The notes below the pieces were generated by a model, which made no database searches, was not told the origin of the DNA, and saw only the letters and a list, made by a program, of their open reading frames with translations. DNA of 64,000 bases from Achatina immaculata (taxonomy: Eukaryota; Mollusca; Gastropoda; Stylommatophora; Achatinidae), in NCBI GenBank assembly GCA_009760885.1, contig CM019713.1, positions 3,647,031 through 3,711,030 on the forward strand. Direction: 5' to 3'. Shown here in pieces: positions 53,304-64,000 of the stretch. Position 1 is the first letter of the stretch. Each line of letters starts with the position of its first letter. Position numbers and translations under genes: made by a program.

Positions 53304-55680
53304 TATCATCATCATCATCAGGTGCCGTGCCGACTGGCGTTGGCTATTATGCTTCTCCAGAGTACCCGATCCTTCATGCAGGCCATCAGTTCAGTTGGTG
53401 ATCTCCTCTCACACCATCCCATCAGACTGTCCAGTATCATTTCTCTTGGTCTTCCTCTTGATCTTCTTCCTTCTATTTTTCCTGTTGTTAGAATATTTTC
53501 AATGCTCCCTCTTCTCATTGCATGTCCTATGAAAGTACATTGTCTCTCTCTTATCTTTCTGACAAGGTTTTTTGTCTCTCCAGCTCTTCTCATACATTCT
53601 TCATTAGTTATTTTTGCTGTCCAGGGGATTCGCAACATTCTTCTAATAAACCACATTTCTGCTGCTTCCAATGATTTTTGTGCAGACTTGCCTATTGTCC
53701 ATGATTCACTTCCATATAACAAGATAGGTTCAATATAGCATTTTAGGACTCGTTTTCTAACATTCATTGATAAGGATGTGTTAACTAATATGTTTCTCAT
53801 TCTCTGAAATGCAGTCTTTGCTTGGCCTATTCTGTTCCTAATTTCTGTTCTGCATTTCCCATCTGAAGTTATTACTGCTCCAAGGTATCTGAATTTCTGC
53901 ACCTGCTTTAGAATGGTTCCGTTTAATTGAATACTGCATGCTGGTGGATTCTGTTTCTTAGATATAACCATAGTCTCTGTCTTTTTGATGTTCAAAGTAA
54001 GGCCTTTCTGTTCACTTTCTTTGGCGACTTTATCCAAGAGATTTTGCAGGTCTTGTTGGTTCTCCGCTATCAGTACTGTGTCGTCAGCATACCGAAGGTT
54101 GTTAATATTGTATCCTCCAATTTTTATGCCTGGTTCTGTGATGATTGTTCTTAGAATATTCTCGCTGTACAGAGAAAAAAGGTCTGGAGATAGTACACAT
54201 CCTTGTCGCACCCCTTGTTTTATAGGTTGGTATTTTCCAATTCCATTTTCAACTCGAACTGCTGCTTCTTGCTGCCAGTATAGATGTTTTACAATCCTCA
54301 AGTCTTTGCCGTCTATATTGATGTCTTCAAGCATTTTAATAATTTCACTATGTTTCACCTTGTCAAATGCCTTGGTGTAATCAATGAAGCATAAGTAGAG
54401 ATCTTTCTGTACTTCTAAAGCTCTTTCTGTTAGTGTTCGTAAAGCATAAATGGCATTGTGTGTTCCCTTTCCTTCAACAAATCCAAACTGTTCATCTGTT
54501 ATTTCCATTTTTATCTTTTTCCTTGTTCTTCTCATAATTATTCTCAAAGTAGCTTCGTTATGTGACATGAGAGGCTGATAGTCCGGTGGTCGTCACATTC
54601 CTTTGCACCTGGTTTCTTTGGTAGTGCTATAAACGTGGATTTAATCAGGTCACTAGGAATATAACCACTGTTGTAAATATCATTCAGTAACTTGGTTATT
54701 ATTTTTATTCCTGTCTCCTCTAGTGCCTCTATTTCTTGTATTGTTATATTATCAGGCCCAGTCGCTTTTCCTTTCTTGATGTGTTTGATGGCATCTATGA
54801 TTTCATCTTCAAGTATTGGCGGTCCATCACAGTTTTCAGTATCTGGTGTTAATTCTGGTCTTTCTCCTCCATATAGCTCACCGATATACTCTGTCCACCT
54901 ATCCACAATGTCTTCTTTTGCCATTAACATTTTACCTTCTTTCGATTTCAGGCATCCTGTGGTATATTTTGTTTTCCTGCCTGTGAGTTCATTAATTCGT
55001 TTATGCATGTTTTTGCTGTCTTTATTATGAGTGTCCTCTATCTGTCTGCACTGTTCATTTAACCAAACTTCTTTTGCTTCTCTGCATTTGCGTCTTATTT
55101 CTTTATTTATCTTGCTATATTTTTCCTCGTTGTTTTTATTCTTCCTCCTCTTGTCCATCAGTCCTAAGATGTCGTCTGTCATCCATTTATTTTTAGGGGC
55201 TTCTTTTTTCGGTGGTATTATCTCCTTAACAGTTTGGTGGATAGAATCTCTTAACATTTCCCATTTAGGTCGGCTAAATTTAGTATTTGGTTCAAAAGAT
55301 TTTAGGCTGGCTAAATTTAGTATTTGGTTCAAAAGATTTTAGGCTGGCTAAATATAGTATTTGGTTCAAAAGATTTTAGGTTCTCTAAATTTAGTATTTG
55401 GTTCAAAAGATTTTAGGCTGGCTAAATTTAGTATTTGGTTCAAAAGATTTTAGGCTGGCTAAATTTAGTATTTGGTTCAAAAGATTTTAGGTTCTCTAAA
55501 TTTAGTATTTGGTTCAAAAGATTTTAGGTTCTCTAAATTTAGTATTTGGTTCAAAAGATTTTAGGCTGGCTAAATTTAGTATTTGGTTCAAAAGATTTTA
55601 GGTTCTCTAAATTTAGTATTTGGTTCAAAAGATTTCAGGTTGGCTAAATTTAGTATTTGGTTGGAAAGGTTTTAAACTGA
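53304..55680 (-). mobile_element. LINE family K, longest RT-bearing copy, frameshifted
   Basis: Two reverse-strand frames overlap at 54544-54568 and need one frameshift to join. Upstream frame (55332-54544): KWMTDDILGLMDKRR, KKGKATGPDNI, then [20 protein letters not shown] (RT boxes 0-2). Downstream frame (54568-53318): [35 protein letters not shown] (first catalytic Asp), [25 protein letters not shown] (YADD), [35 protein letters not shown], ending ASRHGT. The endonuclease part is missing upstream, where the sequence turns into a 37-bp minisatellite. Clade not determined. Confidence 0.93.
55275..55680 (-). repeat. Minisatellite, 37-bp unit, about 11 copies, made from LINE coding sequence
   Basis: The unit is ctaaatttagtatttggttc then aaaagattttaggctgg (variant ...ggttctc). 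The first unit is in frame with the LINE K ORF and encodes, in reverse, LKSFEPNTKFS. The 37-bp period breaks the frame in later units. Confidence 0.93.
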
Positions 55681-56194
55681 CTATATGCTTTGTTTAAGAG
55701 GTTTGTCATGGACCGAGTATTCAGATCACAATGGATTTTCTGTGGGATAAGCAATTCAAGTTAGTTTTCAAGTAAACTACTTGTATATATCGTTGGACAC
55801 TACCGAGGTAGGTGCTGTAATCAAACTGTAGCACTGTACAAGAGTTCATGTCAACGAAACCTGCATCACACTGGACGTTGGTCGTCTCTTGATGTGTGTC
55901 AAGCAGTAGATAAGAGGTTCAGCAACAGTAGTGAAAGAAGGAGGAAGAGAAAGAGTGAGGAAGAGAAAGAGTGAGGAGAAAACATTTTAAAAGAGGAATA
56001 GGGACAGACGTAAAGGTCCTGCTGGAAATCTTTGATTGAGAAAGGAAAAACTTGCAAGCTTTCCTGGTTCTATGTAAGGTAAGCATCAGTCGGACACAAA
56101 CACGCCAGAAACAGAGGCCGCTGTTAATCGTAATATTGCACGCAGTTTGATTATCAACTTGCAGCAGTGAAAGCTGGGCGAGAGACCGAGAAAA

Positions 56195-56890
56195 TCTCAA
56201 AATGTATAAAATAGGAAAAAGTAGGAGCAGCTTTATTACTTAAAGATTACAAAGTTGTGACGTTTCGGCGTGAGCCTTAATCATACAAAAACATACAGGA
56301 CGAAGAAATAGAGAGAGAAGATAAAGTATAGATTCACATGAATACTATTTTAAAAAAAATTTTTTTTAAGTACTTAGCTGTAAATTGTAATGTGTGGCTT
56401 GTCCGGCGGTGTGTGTCAAGAATGGATTTAGTAGAACGTGGAGACTGTTTAAACAGAGATCTGTGACATGTGGTCAGTGGGTTGTAACTGGGGATGGTGG
56501 ATGGGGAACCGGGGAGGGGAGAGAGAGTGATACAATATTGACCTAGCTAGGAGAAGCTGAAACAAATGATTGGGGAAGAGGGGTTGCAAAGTGATGCTGT
56601 GAGGAAGTTTGAAAAGTAAGAAGGGGTGGACTTAGTGGAGAGATACTACAATGATTGAAGAGAATGTTACGTGTAGCTAAACAGCGAGTTTAACCCATGT
56701 GGCTCCAGCGTCCCATAATTTTGAATACAGCGGTTCTCAAGTGCCAGGCGGCTTGTGTCATCTGCGTGACATTGTTTGATGGCTGTTACCAGAAAATCAG
56801 ATTTGCCTCTGTGGTTGGGGCCACTGAAATGATTTGGGACTGGTTTCGAAGCATGCTGGGCGATGTCATACAGATGTTTTTGCATATCAG
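56195..56890 (-). mobile_element. Penelope-like element 3' part with GIY-YIG remnant
   Basis: The reverse strand at 56885-56667 reads MQKHLYDIAQHASKPVPNHF, then SDFLVTAIKQCHADD, RLALENRCIQNYGTLEPHGL. That layout (xH-x-D-I, PV-x-HF, then E-x-x-xI-x-x-xGTL-P-GLN) is the C-terminal half of the GIY-YIG endonuclease of Penelope-like retroelements. The 3' region (56195-56660) matches 11820-12365. The RT domain is absent. Confidence 0.72.
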
Positions 56891-57063
56891 CTGTGGGTCG
56901 CTGATTGCCTCATCGGACAAGCGTCTTCACACCCAAATGGGTTGAAGGAAAACCTATCTTTCTCTCTTATACACTTCCAAAACATTCTCTCATAAGCCCT
57001 GAGGATGAGTTTCTTGCCATCCTTTCCGAAACTATAACTCCGGGACTGCTTTTGTTTTTCTGA

Positions 57064-57605
57064 AGAAGCAGCATCGATCGTCAAGAATCTTGAGAACATA
57101 TGGCATTCAAAAGTTGTAAGCACAAAAACCAAGTTATTCAACTGAAATGTAATATCTACCCTCATTTATGCATGCGAAAGCTGGAAAACAACTAAAGAAA
57201 CAGACAAGAAATTAGATTCTTTAGAAAATAAATGCCTAAGGAAAATACTCAGCATCAAGTGGAACGAATTCAAGAACAATGCAGAGATAAGACAAATGAG
57301 CGAACAACAACAACCAGTCTCATGGGTGATCAGGAAAAGGAGATGGACATATGTTGGTCACTTGATGAGAAGAAACGATCAGAGAATTCCAAAACAAGCT
57401 ATCAAGTGGAACACAACAGGCCGAAGAAAAAGAGGCAGACCACGAGAAACTTTATTGAGGGCATTTTTAAGGTATGGCAGATTAATAGGCATAAAAGTCC
57501 TTGATGATGTTGAAAAGCTCGCCGAAAATAGGAAAAATTGGCGAACTACCATGCGAGCCCTATGTGACGTTTAACGGCACGGGAAGGATATAAGATATAA
57601 AATTA
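57064..57605 (+). mobile_element. LINE family C, 3' region
   Basis: aagcagcatcgatcgtcaag start, YACESWKTTKET, then open frame SWVIRKRRWTYVGHLMRRND, GRRKRGRPRET, NRKNWRTTMRALCDV, ending ggatataagatataaaatt. Confidence 0.9.
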
Positions 57606-57719
57606 GATTGCTGGGTTTGTGACCTTCGCCTTCGTGCGTCTTTTACACTGAAAGTTTGGTGGCAACAATGGAAGACTTGGCTCTGTTGTATTGTATGACA
57701 AATTAGTACATTTTAATTA

Positions 57720-57855
57720 ATCTCCCGTCACATCTCTTATGGTCCTCTTGTGGATCTCGTGTGTTCCCTTCAGGGACCTATAGAGGACCACAGGAGTAAA
57801 TTCAGGAGGATCACGGAGCGGTCTTGGTGGTACAGGCGAACGAAGAAGAAGAAGA
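57720..57855 (+). repeat. Interspersed repeat H, second copy
   Basis: Inverse relative of 32690-32835, followed by a (GAA)n tract at 57843-57872. Confidence 0.6.
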
Positions 57856-57974
57856 AGAAAAGAAGAAGAAGAAATCTCTCGTCATTTCTGTCCAGCTTTA
57901 AGAGTAACTGCTTTACGGATATTTCTAGTAACATTGCACGCGCGACTGCCTGATAAATTTTGCTACATTACATC

Positions 57975-58255
57975 TGTGTGGGTTGTCTGGTTAGCCGAGT
58001 GGTTAGGCCTCGGTTTACTAATCCGGTTGTACCGGGTTCAAGTCTCAGCAGTGGGATTTTTTTTTCTGGTACACACCAAAAAGGCCCCGGGTCTACCCAG
58101 TCTCTAAAAATAGGTACCAGAGAAATCTGGGAAGGTAAATGCGGTCAGTCGTGATACTGACCGTATCACGCTTTCATGTGCCTAAGGTAGTGGAAATAAA
58201 GGCCTAACACCGTTATTCCCAAAATGCCTTAAAGGCGTGGAAGCGGGGATTTTTA
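57975..58255 (+). mobile_element. tRNA-derived SINE S2, best copy
   Basis: A box tggttagccgagtggttagg and B box gggttcaagtctc spaced as in tRNA. The body has taccagagaaatctgggaag, cacgctttcatgtgcc and ggcgtggaagcgggg. It is not a tRNA gene because no cloverleaf 3' stem closes. Confidence 0.85.
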
Positions 58256-58294
58256 CGCTTTACATCTGTATACATCCTTATATGGAAGTACAGT

Positions 58295-59361
58295 CTCTCT
58301 CTCTCTGAACCTTAAGTGCCCAGGGCACATGGGGCTTCCGCAAGGGTTTTCCACAAATGCCTGTCTTTCGCCTTTTTTTTCTGCTCTTGCCCAGGTGAGC
58401 CCTCTTTTGCTCAACATCCTTTCTGTTGTTCTTCTCCATGTCTTTTTTGGTCTACCCTTACTTCTGCTCCCCTGTGGTGTCCATCTTAGTGCTATTTTTG
58501 GTAGTGAGCTGTCAGTCATTCGGAGCACATGTCCCAACCATCGCCAGCGTCTTTCCTCAATAATTGTTGTCAGTGGTTTCATCTGCATTTCTGCCAATAA
58601 GATGTTATTTCTTATGGTGTTTGGCCAAAATATTTTTTTAATTCTACGTAAACATTTAGTCTGGAAAGAATTCAACTTGTTTTCTATGGTTTTGGTGATT
58701 TTCCAGCATTCACTTCCATAGAGTAGTACACTTAGAACATTACTCTTAAATATCCTGATTTTCATATTTATGCTTAGTTTATTTGATTTCCATATATTCT
58801 GTAGCATTGCAAAAGCCTGGTTTGCTCTAGTAAGTCTGCTGTTGATGTCCTCTGTGCTGTCTCCATTTTCTACTACTCTGCTGCCAAGGTATACAAATTC
58901 GTTGACCTCCTCCACTAACTTGTTATCTACTCTGAGTACATTTCTGTTGTTCACATTTTGCTTCATTAACTTTGTCTTTCCTACGTTGATCTTTAGTCCT
59001 ATGTTGTTTGCATTCTGGGTTAACTTGTTTATTTTATCTTGCATATCTTTGTGACTGCTTGATAATAGACAAATGTCGTCCGCAAAGTCAAGGTCCTCCA
59101 GCACTGTGTCAAGGGTCCATTGTAATCCTCTGCGTTTGTCTGATGTTGCCTCCTTCATTAACCAGTCTACTGCCAAGATAAATAATGTTGGTGATAGTAC
59201 ACATCCCTGTTTCACTCCTGTTTGTACCCTAAAGCTGCTGGAGGTATGTTCTCCACAGATAACTTTGCACTGAAAACCCTCGTATAGGGCTTTGATTACA
59301 TTAACTATTTTATGGGGGAGGCCATGCCATCTTAGGATTTTCCACAGTGCATCTCTGTTGA
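58295..59361 (-). mobile_element. LINE family A, second young copy
   Basis: The reverse strand reads RDALWKILRWHGLP, then GMKQGCVLSPTLF, FADDICLLS and the same C-terminus as 40704-41676 with only a few residue differences and a frameshift near the end. An 11-bp duplication GGAAGTACAGT flanks it (58284-58294 and 59362-59372). It extends about 80 bp further 5' than the other copy but is still truncated within RT. Confidence 0.93.
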
Positions 59362-59379
59362 GGAAGTACAGTATATGTC

Positions 59380-60062
59380 ATTAAATGATTTTGTTATTGC
59401 ACTTATAATACAATGCATATTCTCTATAACGTAGTATACAATTTACATTATCTGGATTTACGAGCATAAGTAGTGAATCCTCTTTACATTAGTAAAACGT
59501 TTATAATTTCCCGATTCACATACGCAGATGATGTGAAATATTCATGTTAAAATTCAGTAAAATGTGACAGCTTTGGCTCTTATTTCAACGAATTTTCATT
59601 TTCCCGTGGAGGAAAAGTTCATTATTTATTTTAGTTCACGTGCGTCAAGTATTGCAAGGTAGAAGTCCGGACAAATGTTTCGCATTTATTTTAAACGAAT
59701 TCATACGGGACTTGATATTACTTTACGACTGAAGTGTATTTGTAGTGCTAGCATTTAGTATAGAGTTGTTTTGTTTTGTTTTTAAATGAAATCTGCACCC
59801 AGCTTAATGACATGTTTTAGATAATGATCTAGATATCACTGTTAATGATAAGGAATACAAACGTAAACACAAGAGCTGATATGGCGATAAAGACCGCATC
59901 AGATGTTTCATAACAAGAGTTCAGTTAATGACAGGCTGTTCCTATGAGATTGTAGTGATTAATTGTCTCCCTTCTTTGGAGCTGAGTTGCTGGTGGTTTG
60001 GAAAAGTGATCATCATTTTGCTTATAGAAGGCCGTGGACGTTGTTGTGGTCGATGTTCTGAA
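59380..60062. other. Upstream region of candidate gene at 60063
   Basis: AT-rich unique sequence. No repeat family and no clear core promoter that I would call. Confidence 0.4.
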
Positions 60063-60199
60063 ATGATGGATGTCATGCAGTCTGGGAATCGATCCTGGAT
60101 TACGCTGGTTCTTGCTGTGACCTTCACATTCGTCGTTTTGCATGTGGATATGACAGCCGGACGTTTGATAGACGTGTTCTGGAATAAAACCTCCCTGAT
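60063..60199 (+). CDS. Candidate first coding exon with signal peptide
   Basis: ATG at 60063 (or 60066, 60075). It reads MMDVMQSGNRSWITLVLAVT, then FTFVVLHVDMTAGR: a basic/polar start followed by a hydrophobic core of about 14 residues and a small-residue region, as in a signal peptide or signal anchor. It continues LIDVFWNKTSL (sequon NKT) and meets a near-perfect donor CTGAT|gtgagt at 60200, phase 2. No following exon was recognised before 64000, so the rest of the gene is probably beyond the window. Unrecognised product. Confidence 0.4.
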
Positions 60200-60499
60200 G
60201 TGAGTACGCCTTCTTTTTTTTTTTTGTGTATTTCTTTCCCTTTTTTATGTTTGACGTGTTGTATGTATGAAGCATCTGTATGTTGTGTCTGTATGTTGTC
60301 TGCGGGAATATGTGGACACTCTGTGCTGTTAAGGTAATACATGTATATGCAAGTATTGCTTATAACTGTAATCAATGTTTATTATATACATATACATACA
60401 TACATATATATTATACATACATATATAGTACACTTTCTTTCTCTCTCCTCCGTTCCCTTTCTCACTTCCTCTCTATTCTCTCTCTCTCTCTCTCTCACG

Positions 60500-61024
60500 T
60501 TGCCTTGCATACTCTGCAGTACAGCTCTGGAACACCCTCCCCTACAATTTAAAATCCATTGGTAATACTTCATCCTTTAACTCAATCCTGTTTCATTATT
60601 TACTTGCTTGTAATTATATGCCTCCATAAAATAACCAGCACTCTCTCAACACATGGCTCGTAAACCATCAAGTACTTCAATGACATAGTTAGAAAAGCAA
60701 CTTGTTAGATATTGTTAGAAATTATTTTAATGTTTGTTAAAAAAAACATATGTTAGAAGATCTGTATTTACAATGTATTTTTATTTATGTATATGTCTGC
60801 GTGTGTATGTGTGCGTGAGTGCTATTTTATTAGGTTAATTACTTCTTCTCTTTTACTTTGAATGTAGTAGTTAAATCTTACACTCTTTTGATATGTTTTT
60901 TTCCTAATTTAATTTGTATTTTTGTACTAAATCAAGTGTGTGGGAAGAATGAAAGATGGAGTGATGAAGGGCAGAATGTAAGACGGGCCTGCGTGCCCAA
61001 TTCTTTACCCTTTAAAAATAAAGA

Positions 61025-61045
<21 letters not shown>
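60500..61045 (+). mobile_element. LINE family D, sense-oriented copy
   Basis: Reads LAYSAVQLWNTLPYNLKSIG then NTSSFN, followed by a 3' UTR ending gggcctgcgtgcccaattct, ttaccctttaaaaataaaga and (CT)n at 61029-61070. Confidence 0.8.
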
Positions 61046-61062
<17 letters not shown>

Positions 61063-61218
61063 CTCTCTCAAAAGCACATTCTGTAAAGTTTTTCTCTACA
61101 CATTTGTTTGCAGACATTCTTGGAAATCACATACCTCATGTGTTTATTCAGTATAAAGGGTTAACACTGACATGCATTATACTACATAGCAATTCGAAAC
61201 AAATATGCATCTGTAACG

Positions 61219-61417
61219 CAGTGGCGGATTAACCACCACCTGGGCCCATAGGCTAAATTTAGTAAGGGCCCCAGACCACTCTGACCCACACCGTTCATAT
61301 CTTTAAAAAACCACTTGCAGAAGTTTTATTTTTGATCCCGGGCCCCCTCCCTCTGGGCCCCTCCATAATGGACCCCCCCCCCTAGTCTTGTTCAGTCTAA
61401 TAGATAATCCGCCACTG
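61219..61417. mobile_element. hAT-like miniature element, 199 bp
   Basis: Perfect 13-bp termini CAGTGGCGGATTA and its complement. Internal C/G-rich runs (gggcccc). Non-coding. Confidence 0.75.
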
Positions 61418-61990
61418 TCTCTAAACTGGATTCAATTGATTTGGTTATTGAAAACTGCCCAAACTGTCGCTGGTTTTTCTTTTTTTTTTTTTGAGAAGAG
61501 GAAGTGCGGGTTATACAAGTAATTTAAGCCGTTTATGAACTTGTAAGCGTCTTCCTTATGAGGGCCCTCCTCTCCCTGCTGAACTGCTTTAGCTGTTACC
61601 CTCAGCTGTGAGAAAATTCTTTATCTGGATCCTCGGAATCTTTATTTTATGTATTGTTTCGTTGATTAATGGCGTGCTTGTTTTAAACACACGTCTTTTT
61701 GTTTGTGCTGTGCGGCGTCCCCTAGTTTGTTTCGCTGTTTAGTCTGAGCTTAGAACCTCGTTGATGTCACTCTTGTTTCCTTTTCTCAGCTTTGTTTTTA
61801 CTCTTTCAACCTTACTTCCATCTTATTCTCTTTTTTTTTTTTTTCGTTTTCCTTCTAAATGTATATTTATTCTATTTCTTTGTTTTCTGTCTTGTATTTT
61901 AGTTATCTTTCCAGTTTATTCTCTTTATTTCTTTTCACTTTCTGCTGCTTTCTCTCCTTTTCTTCCTACCATAGCTTTGCTCCTTTAGAG

Positions 61991-62560
61991 CAGTGGTTCC
62001 CAAATTTTGGTCCGCGGAACCCCGAAGGTCAGTGGAACTTGCTGTGGTGATCCGTGATTCAAGGTCCTTTTTTGTGAGAAGAAATAGGAATGTTAATTGC
62101 TGTCTTTTTGTGTTTTAAATTAACTACGTTAGTGTCATTTTGAAAATTAACAAAGTTTGTAGTGTTTTTTTTTCAGTGTAGTATTACGTTTACTCGTTAA
62201 AGGTTACCCAATTTTCTTAAAAGAAAACTCTTTTGCGTTTAAAGCACATAGCTCAGTCAGTCAGTCATTTGCATGTCCCTAACGGAACTTTGCCTCCCTA
62301 ACAGCACGCCTGTAGGCATCTCGGTTGTAAGCAAGATGCTCTGCTGCTGATGCATCCATTTGCAGATTGTCCACGATGTCTTGCAGCCATCTTCGCCTTG
62401 GTCTTCCTTTCTTTCTCTTTTGTCCCCATTATGTTCCCTTCCAAGACGGTCTTCTCTAAACAGAGCACACAGATATGAAACTTTTCCAAAGTATGATGGT
62501 TCATGCTTGTATTTTGAATCAGCATGAGGTCCAGAGACCTTTGTTAACGGGCGACCACTG
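61991..62560. mobile_element. hAT-like non-autonomous element with nested LINE B fragment
   Basis: It starts CAGTGGTTCCCAAATTTT and ends accactg. It is flanked by the 8-bp duplications CTTTAGAG (61983-61990) and CTTTAGAA (62561-62568), one mismatch, the hAT-typical length. A LINE B 3' fragment (62250-62470, reverse) sits inside, so the LINE came later. Confidence 0.8.
62250..62470 (-). mobile_element. LINE family B, 3' fragment
   Basis: Complement of the C-terminal LINE B region with tail cagtcagtcagtcatttgca. Confidence 0.85.
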
Positions 62561-63449
62561 CTTTAGAAATCCATTTGATCTTTTCACTTTTCTCTTTTTT
62601 TTTTTTAATCGTGCTTTTCAAGTGTGTTTGAAACTTGTCATGAATATCGTCTATTTGATTTTGTACAAGTCTTCTGCTTCTTTGTTATTTTGATTTAAAT
62701 CGTTGGGTTTTTAAAAAATTGTTTAATCTACTCGTATTTTATTATAACGTTCTCTAACGTTCATTATATAGTGATATAACATTTTAGAGTTGTTTGTGTG
62801 AGACCAATATGTGCACATCATTATGTCTGTCTTTGTAAGGTATTATTATGATTATTATTAATACAGTAGTATTACTGTTGTTATTATTGTTGTCCCTTTT
62901 CCGGATAGCGTTGCGTGTCACGCTTCTTCTGGTGTGTGCGGCCCTTAGTGCTTTTGACTGGTTCAGATGTTTTGCTTTTTCTATCCCATTTGCTCACTCC
63001 GCTGAGACGTATATTCTTTTGGCCTCTCCCTCTCTCTCTCTCTCTTTCTATTCCTCCCCCCCCCCCTTTTCCAGTCATTGCTAAGCTCTCCAAATTTCTG
63101 TCTTGTAAATGATTCATAGTTTTAATAACGTAAGTCACTCTTCGGATTCTCAGCAAAGCTTATTTCCTGCCCCTCTGTGAGACACACACACACGAGCCTC
63201 CACTACGAAGTTAGCGCTACTCCCACTGTGTTACATCGACAGCGGAAGTGGCAGACTACATACCATGAATTAGAAATGACGCAGACAGTCAAGTTCCCCC
63301 TGTTACCATCGGTCAGTTCAGAGCTACACTAATAACGCGCCGGGGTACAGTCAGTGAAGTCATCAAATTTCTCTTGAAATTTTAGTAATTTTCAGTCAAA
63401 GCACAAACGCCATCTCTTACAGTTGGAATATCTGAAGGGACACAGCTAA

Positions 63450-63630
63450 GGACAGTCCGAATAGTTAAAACGGTGTATTCGACAACAGCTAGACGACGCA
63501 TTCGACTACAGCTGTAATAGTTAAAACGACACAGTCAACGGAGGCTCGAATAGTTAAAACGGCACAGTCCATGACAGCTTTAATAGCTAAAACGCCACAG
63601 TCGACGACAGCTGGAATAGTTAAAACAACA
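63450..63630. repeat. Degenerate short tandem repeat, roughly 35-bp unit
   Basis: aatagttaaaacg, acagtc-acgacagct motifs recur 4-5 times with drift. The remaining 63120-64000 shows no recognisable gene. Confidence 0.7.
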
Positions 63631-64000
63631 GTTACGGTAGCAGCAATGGAAAAACTGAGATGACTGTGATATTAAAAAGCATTGTGACGATGGAAGTCTG
63701 AGCGACTTTCTGGTGTAACACTTGTCTTCAAGACCAGAGAAGCTAGGCTGCCGGAAAACCTACTAATTTCAGCCTCATCATCCAGTAATGGGCTAGAGTG
63801 CTTCAGCGACATAGACAAGATATTTAGAAATCAAAGCATTTCCCTGAAGCAGTGGAGACTGAAGAAAGACCTTCTTCTTAGTTCCGCTCCGGCAAGAAAG
63901 ACAAGAAATTACGACACCCTCCTCCTCATCCGATTTTATTTCTGGATAGCAGCCTCAAGTCTATCCACAGAACAGAAGAACACGGGGAGAACTGTAGAAC

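Noticed and set aside
57975..58060. tRNA gene
   Set aside because: A and B boxes are present but no aminoacyl stem closes and the body matches other SINE copies.

Overview
This window is eukaryotic and almost certainly metazoan. Its one well-supported gene is split by GT...AG introns. Between and inside genes lie non-LTR retrotransposon 3' ends, a mariner transposon, Penelope-like remnants, hAT-type miniature elements, tRNA-derived SINEs and a very high load of micro- and minisatellites. The protein content (Thr/Pro mucin domain plus a Peritrophin-A chitin-binding module) and the mix of repeats suggest a lophotrochozoan, perhaps a marine mollusc. That is an inference, because no rRNA or mitochondrial marker is present.

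Region 1 (1-16.6 kb): a + strand gene of at least ten coding exons, entering the window already in progress and ending at a TGA at 16530. All exon phases agree when the exons are joined. The visible 550 residues run: Thr/Pro mucin domain (191 codons), CBM14/Peritrophin-A domain, a second Cys-rich module, and a C-terminal globular region with two late cysteine clusters. It is read as a secreted, chitin-binding, mucin-like matrix protein. Its introns carry LINE, SINE-like and minisatellite insertions. One minisatellite consists of 14 in-frame copies of the end of an exon together with its splice donor.

Region 2 (16.6-40 kb): gene-poor. It holds tandem arrays (49-bp array just after the stop, CTT tract, ACT tract, AGT tract, tetranucleotides), fragments of many LINE families, hAT-like miniature elements, and a possible two-exon gene (29098-29386 and 38081-38178) supported only by phase agreement and splice signals.

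Region 3 (40-46 kb): a young 5'-truncated LINE with a 17-bp target-site duplication next to a decayed mariner, then a LINE nested inside another LINE, and an 82-bp tandem array.

Region 4 (46-53 kb): minisatellites, including a 43-bp array present in both orientations with flanking direct repeats, and a fold-back made of two Penelope-like termini.

Region 5 (53-64 kb): the longest LINE (two frames, reverse strand) whose own coding sequence has been amplified into a minisatellite, a Penelope-like GIY-YIG remnant, a second young LINE copy with an 11-bp duplication, a plausible signal-peptide exon at 60063-60199, and two hAT-like elements. Apart from the region 1 gene and the two candidate genes, all long open frames here are transposon-derived or are translations of simple repeats.
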